DNA from: Alphaproteobacteria bacterium
GTDB taxonomy: Bacteria; Pseudomonadota; Alphaproteobacteria; Micropepsales; Micropepsaceae
NCBI GenBank assembly: GCA_016124635.1
Contig: WGNJ01000004.1
Span: forward strand, 62,001 to 126,000
Length of the DNA: 64,000 nucleotides
Reading direction: 5' to 3'
The notes beneath the pieces were generated by a model. It saw only the letters and a program-made list of their open reading frames with translations, was not told where the DNA came from and made no database searches. A program made the position numbers and the translations under genes. Positions 60,237-64,000 of the stretch are shown one piece after another. How positions within the stretch are numbered: position 1 is the stretch's first letter; every line of letters starts with the position of its first letter.

Positions 60237-63200
60237 GCCGCCGCCGCTTCGCCAGGCCGATAAGACAGCACCGGCGCCAGCCACTTCTCCATAACGGTGA
60301 GAGCCACGCCTTTGCGCTTGGCGTAGTCCTCGACCTGATCGCGATCGATACGCCCAAGCCCGAAATACATAGCCTCGGGATGCGAGAAGTAGAGCCCGCT
60401 GACCGACGACGCGGGCAACATCGCGAAACTCTCCGTGAGCTTGATCCCCGCGCGTGTTTCAGCATCCAACAAGTTGAACAGCGTCGCTTTCTCGGTGTGA
60501 TCCGGCTGAGCCGGATAGCCGGGCGCCGGGCGAATGCCGCAGTATTTTTCGGCGATCAGGTCTTGGTTCGACAACCTCTCGTCCGGCGCATAGGCCCAAA
60601 ATTCGCGGCGCACGCGTTCGTGCATGCGTTCCGCCAGCGCCTCAGCCAAACGATCGGCCAGCGCTTTGAACAGAATACCGTCGTAGTCGTCATGCGCGGC
60701 CTTGAAGACTTTCGAACGCTCATTCTCACCGTGCCCCGCGGTGACCGCGAAGCCGCCCAGATAGTCCGGCACGCCTTTGGGGGCCACAAAATCAGCCAGC
60801 GCCAGGTTGGCGCGCGCATCGTCGCGCTTCATCTGCTGCCGCAACGTATGCAACACGCTCAAACGCTTCGCGCGGGTGTCGTCCGCGAAGAGCTCGATAT
60901 CGTCCGCGCCGAGACGATTGGCCGGCCAGAAGCCGACGACCGCACGCGCAGTCAGCCATTTCTCCTCGATGATCCGGCCAAGCATCTTGTGGGCATCAGC
61001 GAAGAGCTCGCGTGCCGCCGGGCCGAACTTGTCGTCTTCCAAGATCATCGGATAAGTGCCGACGAGCTCCCAGGTGCGGAAGAACGGCGTCCAGTCGATG
61101 TAACGCGCAATCTCCGCCAGATCGATTGCGTCGAACGATTTCAAACCGAGCCAGGTCGGCTTCGGCGGCAGATAAGAAGACCAGTCGAGCTTGAGCGCGT
61201 TTGCCCGCGCATCGGCGATGCCAAGCCTTCGCTCCGGCGCTTTGCCTTTGTTGTGAGCCGCTGCAATGCGCGCATACTCGTTACGCGTCGCCTCGACGAA
61301 TGCCGACTTGTTATCCTTCGACAACAAACTGGAGGCGACGCTGACAGCTCGGCTTGCATCAGCCACATAAACCGTCGCGCCGTGCTTGTAGTTCGGCTCG
61401 ATCTTAACCGCCGTATGGACCTTGGACGTGGTCGCGCCGCCGATAAGCAGCGGCACATTGAATCCCTCACGCTCCATCTCGGCCGCGACGTTGCACATCT
61501 CGTCCAACGACGGCGTGATCAATCCGGAAAGGCCGATGATGTCAGCTTTCTCGGCCCTCGCCGCATCGAGAATCTTCGCCGCCGGCACCATCACGCCCAG
61601 GTCGACGACCTCGTAGTTGTTGCACTGGAGCACGACGCCGACGATGTTCTTACCGATATCGTGCACATCGCCCTTGACCGTCGCCATGACGATCTTGCCG
61701 TTCGACCGGCGCGCTTGGCCCGCACGCTCCTCCTCCATGAAGGGAATCAGATGCGCGACAGCTTTCTTCATCACGCGCGCCGATTTCACGACTTGTGGCA
61801 GGAACATCTTGCCCGAGCCGAAGAGATCGCCGACGACGTTCATCCCGTCCATCAGCGGCCCCTCGATGACGTCGAGCGGCCGCGTCGCACGTTGTCGCGC
61901 CTCCTCTGTATCGTCGACGATGAAGTCGGCAATGCCGTTGACCAGCGCATGCTTCAACCGCTCTTCGACCGGCGTCTGCCGCCAAGCCAGCGTCTCTTCC
62001 GGCTTTCCCGTCTGATCGTTCTTGTACTTCGACGCGATATCGAGAAGTCGTTCGGTCGCATCTTCCCGCCGGTTCAGCAGAACGTCTTCGACCGCATCGC
62101 GCAGATCGCCCGGAATTTCCTCGTACACCGACAGTTGGCCGGCATTGACGATGCCCATATCCATGCCGGCGCGGATCGCGTGATAGAGGAAAGCCGAGTG
62201 CATCGCTTCGCGCACGCGCTCATTACCGCGGAAGGCGAACGAAATGTTCGAGACGCCGCCCGAAACATGCACATGCGGCAACTCGGAGCGGATACGTTTC
62301 GCCGCGGCGATAAACGCATTGCCGTAGTCGTTGTGCTCCTCGATGCCGGTCGCGACCGCAAAAATATTGGGATCGAAGATGATATCTTCCGGCGCGAACC
62401 CGACTCTGTTCACAAGAATCTCGTAGGAGCGCTTGCAAATCTCGAGCTTGCGCTCCGCCGTGTCGGCCTGCCCCTTCTCGTCGAACGCCATGACCACGAC
62501 CGCGGCACCATAGCGCTGCACGAGCTTTGCCTGGGCGACGAACGCCTCCTCCCCCTCCTTCAACGAGATCGAGTTCACGACGGGCTTGCCTTGGACGCAC
62601 CGCAAGCCGGCTTCGATGACTTTCCACTTCGACGAGTCGATCATCACCGGCACGCGCGCGATCTCGGGCTCGGCGGCGATGAGATTGAGGAAGCGCTTCA
62701 TGGCGGCTTCGCTGTCGAGAAGCCCCTCGTCCATGTTGACGTCAATGATTTGCGCGCCGTTCGCGACCTGGCCGCGCGCAACGTCGAGCGCCTGTTCGTA
62801 TTGGTCTTCAGTGATCAGCTTGCGAAACTTGGCGGAACCCGTGACGTTCGTGCGCTCGCCCACATTGACGAAATTCGTCTCCGCCGTCAGCGTGAACGGC
62901 TCGAGCCCCGACAACCGCATGTGGCGCGGCATTTCTGGCACCTTGCGCGGGCCGTGGGGCCTCACTGCTTCGACGATCGCTACGATATGATCCGGCGACA
63001 CGCCGCAACAACCGCCGACGATATTGAGCAGCCCGGCTTCCGCAAACTCCCCGAGCGTACGTGCCATGTGCTCCGGCGTATCGTCGTAATCGCCGAAAGC
63101 GTTGGGCAGACCGGCGTTTGGGTGCGTCGAAACAAGCGTATCGGCGACACGCGAAAGATCGGCCACGTATTGGCGCAAGTCCGCGGCGCCGAGCGCACAA

Positions 63201-63946
63201 TTCAGCCCAACGGCAAACGGCTTCGCGTGGCGGATCGAATGCCAAAACGCCTCCGTCGTCTGACCGGTCAGCGTGCGGCCCGACTTGTCGGTGATCGTTC
63301 CCGACAGCCACATCGGCAACCGGAAACTGAGCTCTTCGAACAGCGTTTCGGCCGCGAAGATCGCTGCTTTCGCGTTCAGCGTGTCGAAGATCGTCTCTAC
63401 TTGAATGACGTCGACCCCGCCGTCGATCAGCCCACGAATCTGTTCGCGATACGCTTCGGCGAGCTCTTCGAAAGTGATGCTGCGCAGGCCCGGATCGTTG
63501 ACGTCGGGCGACAGCGACGCCGTGCGGTTCGTCGGCCCGATCGACCCGGCGACCCAGCGAGGCCGCTTGTCAGTCGAGAACTTATCCGCACTGGCCCGCG
63601 CGACCTTCGCCGCTTCGAAGTTAATTTCGGCGACGAGATGCTGCGTTCCGTAGTCCGCTTGGCTAACGCGATTGGCGTTGAACGTATTCGTTTGAATGAT
63701 GTCGGAGCCGGCCTTCAAAAACGCGTCGTGCACCTGCGTCAGAGCCGACGGCTTAGTCAACGCCAGAATGTCGAAATTGCCTTTCAGGTCATGCGCATGA
63801 TTGCCGAACCTGTTTCCGCGAAAATCCGCTTCCGTCAGACCGACGCGCTGCAAATAGGCGCCCTTCGCACCGTCGAGAAACAAGATGCGCCCGCGCGCCG
63901 CCGCCTTCAACGCAGTCACTCGGGCTTGTCTCTGCGTCTCGCTCAT
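60233..63946 (-). CDS. metH: Cobalamin-dependent methionine synthase MetH
   Basis: A 1237-residue four-domain enzyme. Homocysteine domain with zinc ligands C248 (VGLNCALG) and Cys pair near 310 (GGCCG); pterin domain ([16 protein letters not shown]; about 350-610); cobalamin domain with the DVHDIG motif (His near 759) and SGLITPS; C-terminal activation domain with [12 protein letters not shown] for SAM binding. It transfers the methyl of methyl-tetrahydrofolate to homocysteine. ATG at 63946 has AAGGA upstream; the longer frame to 63991 is less likely. The upstream 54 bases are cut by the window edge. A 1202-residue antisense frame is a shadow. Confidence 0.96.
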   Translation of the reverse strand: MSETQRQARVTALKAAARGRILFLDGAKGAYLQRVGLTEADFRGNRFGNHAHDLKGNFDILALTKPSALTQVHDAFLKAGSDIIQTNTFNANRVSQADYGTQHLVAEINFEAAKVARASADKFSTDKRPRWVAGSIGPTNRTASLSPDVNDPGLRSITFEELAEAYREQIRGLIDGGVDVIQVETIFDTLNAKAAIFAAETLFEELSFRLPMWLSGTITDKSGRTLTGQTTEAFWHSIRHAKPFAVGLNCALGAADLRQYVADLSRVADTLVSTHPNAGLPNAFGDYDDTPEHMARTLGEFAEAGLLNIVGGCCGVSPDHIVAIVEAVRPHGPRKVPEMPRHMRLSGLEPFTLTAETNFVNVGERTNVTGSAKFRKLITEDQYEQALDVARGQVANGAQIIDVNMDEGLLDSEAAMKRFLNLIAAEPEIARVPVMIDSSKWKVIEAGLRCVQGKPVVNSISLKEGEEAFVAQAKLVQRYGAAVVVMAFDEKGQADTAERKLEICKRSYEILVNRVGFAPEDIIFDPNIFAVATGIEEHNDYGNAFIAAAKRIRSELPHVHVSGGVSNISFAFRGNERVREAMHSAFLYHAIRAGMDMGIVNAGQLSVYEEIPGDLRDAVEDVLLNRREDATERLLDIASKYKNDQTGKPEETLAWRQTPVEERLKHALVNGIADFIVDDTEEARQRATRPLDVIEGPLMDGMNVVGDLFGSGKMFLPQVVKSARVMKKAVAHLIPFMEEERAGQARRSNGKIVMATVKGDVHDIGKNIVGVVLQCNNYEVVDLGVMVPAAKILDAARAEKADIIGLSGLITPSLDEMCNVAAEMEREGFNVPLLIGGATTSKVHTAVKIEPNYKHGATVYVADASRAVSVASSLLSKDNKSAFVEATRNEYARIAAAHNKGKAPERRLGIADARANALKLDWSSYLPPKPTWLGLKSFDAIDLAEIARYIDWTPFFRTWELVGTYPMILEDDKFGPAARELFADAHKMLGRIIEEKWLTARAVVGFWPANRLGADDIELFADDTRAKRLSVLHTLRQQMKRDDARANLALADFVAPKGVPDYLGGFAVTAGHGENERSKVFKAAHDDYDGILFKALADRLAEALAERMHERVRREFWAYAPDERLSNQDLIAEKYCGIRPAPGYPAQPDHTEKATLFNLLDAETRAGIKLTESFAMLPASSVSGLYFSHPEAMYFGLGRIDRDQVEDYAKRKGVALTVMEKWLAPVLSYRPGEAAAA

Positions 63947-64000
63947 GCAGTTTCCTTCTCGCGCGGCGGACGCACGCCCAATAAGTGACAAATCGCAAAC

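Noticed and set aside
60380..63988. 1202-residue open frame on the plus strand
   Set aside because: Antisense to metH, arginine-rich with no domain; a codon-bias shadow.
63947..64000. Possible cobalamin or SAM riboswitch before metH
   Set aside because: Only 54 bases are visible and no B12-box or SAM-II core can be seen; the window ends too early to judge.

Overview
The window reads as core chromosome of a high-GC alphaproteobacterium, most likely a member of Hyphomicrobiales (Rhizobiales). The evidence is a circularly permuted, two-piece tmRNA gene, an alpha-type SspB next to fumC, RHH and DUF4169 genes, a complete division/cell-wall (dcw) cluster with the order ddl-ftsQ-ftsA-ftsZ-lpxC-bamD-recN-ligA after it, and the codon bias. 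The order assignment is an inference from gene content and order; no 16S or tRNA gene is present. I see no insertion sequence, prophage, CRISPR array, tRNA or rRNA.

Layout. 1-4.9 kb: the 3' end of an Mrp/ApbC-type ATPase, an SMP-30/GFA gene pair, two poorly known genes, and a thyA-GNAT-folA operon. 4.9-5.25 kb: permuted ssrA (tmRNA). 5.25-13.5 kb: an accessory stretch with an MFS exporter, mscL, an Old Yellow Enzyme, an amidase, a metallo-beta-lactamase-fold hydrolase with a divergent LysR regulator, and a Tat-exported nitroreductase with a MarR regulator. 13.5-21 kb: GST, sspB, fumC, RHH protein, DUF4169, CoA transferase, uvrD and prmA, all on the plus strand. 21-26.6 kb: two divergent DJ-1-superfamily genes (one a GlxA-type AraC regulator), Xaa-Pro aminopeptidase, a VOC protein and a nitrilase.

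26.6-51.4 kb: on the minus strand, mraZ-rsmH-ftsL-ftsI-murE-murF-mraY-murD-ftsW-murG-murC-murB-ddl-ftsQ-ftsA-ftsZ, then lpxC, bamD, recN and ligA. Most neighbours overlap by 1-13 nt, consistent with long polycistronic transcription and translational coupling. The mraZ upstream region carries three TGGGN boxes spaced 10 bp apart that overlap a TTGACG/TATCCC promoter, as expected for MraZ autoregulation. 51.5-54.4 kb: rnpB (RNase P RNA), a peptidoglycan amidase, an EamA transporter and a TerB/DnaJ protein. 54.4-64 kb: a fused hydantoinase/5-oxoprolinase, an SDR, a 25-aa membrane peptide gene with its own terminator, a glycine-zipper protein built from a tandem 17-residue repeat, a carboxymuconolactone decarboxylase-like gene divergent from an HxlR regulator, and metH.

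Functional links. tmRNA (ssrA) and SspB, 9 kb apart, belong to the same ribosome rescue and ClpXP degradation route. The dcw, lpxC and bamD genes together make and divide the envelope. Several divergent regulator/enzyme pairs (LysR/MBL, GlxA/PfpI, HxlR/CMD) have inverted repeats in the shared promoter gap. No wholly new multi-gene system is evident. The most unusual items are the very short tmRNA tag, two unannotated small membrane-protein genes (21057-21206 and 58837-58914), an intergenic palindromic hairpin upstream of fumC, and a hairpin that would hide the ribosome-binding site of the cysteine-cluster protein.
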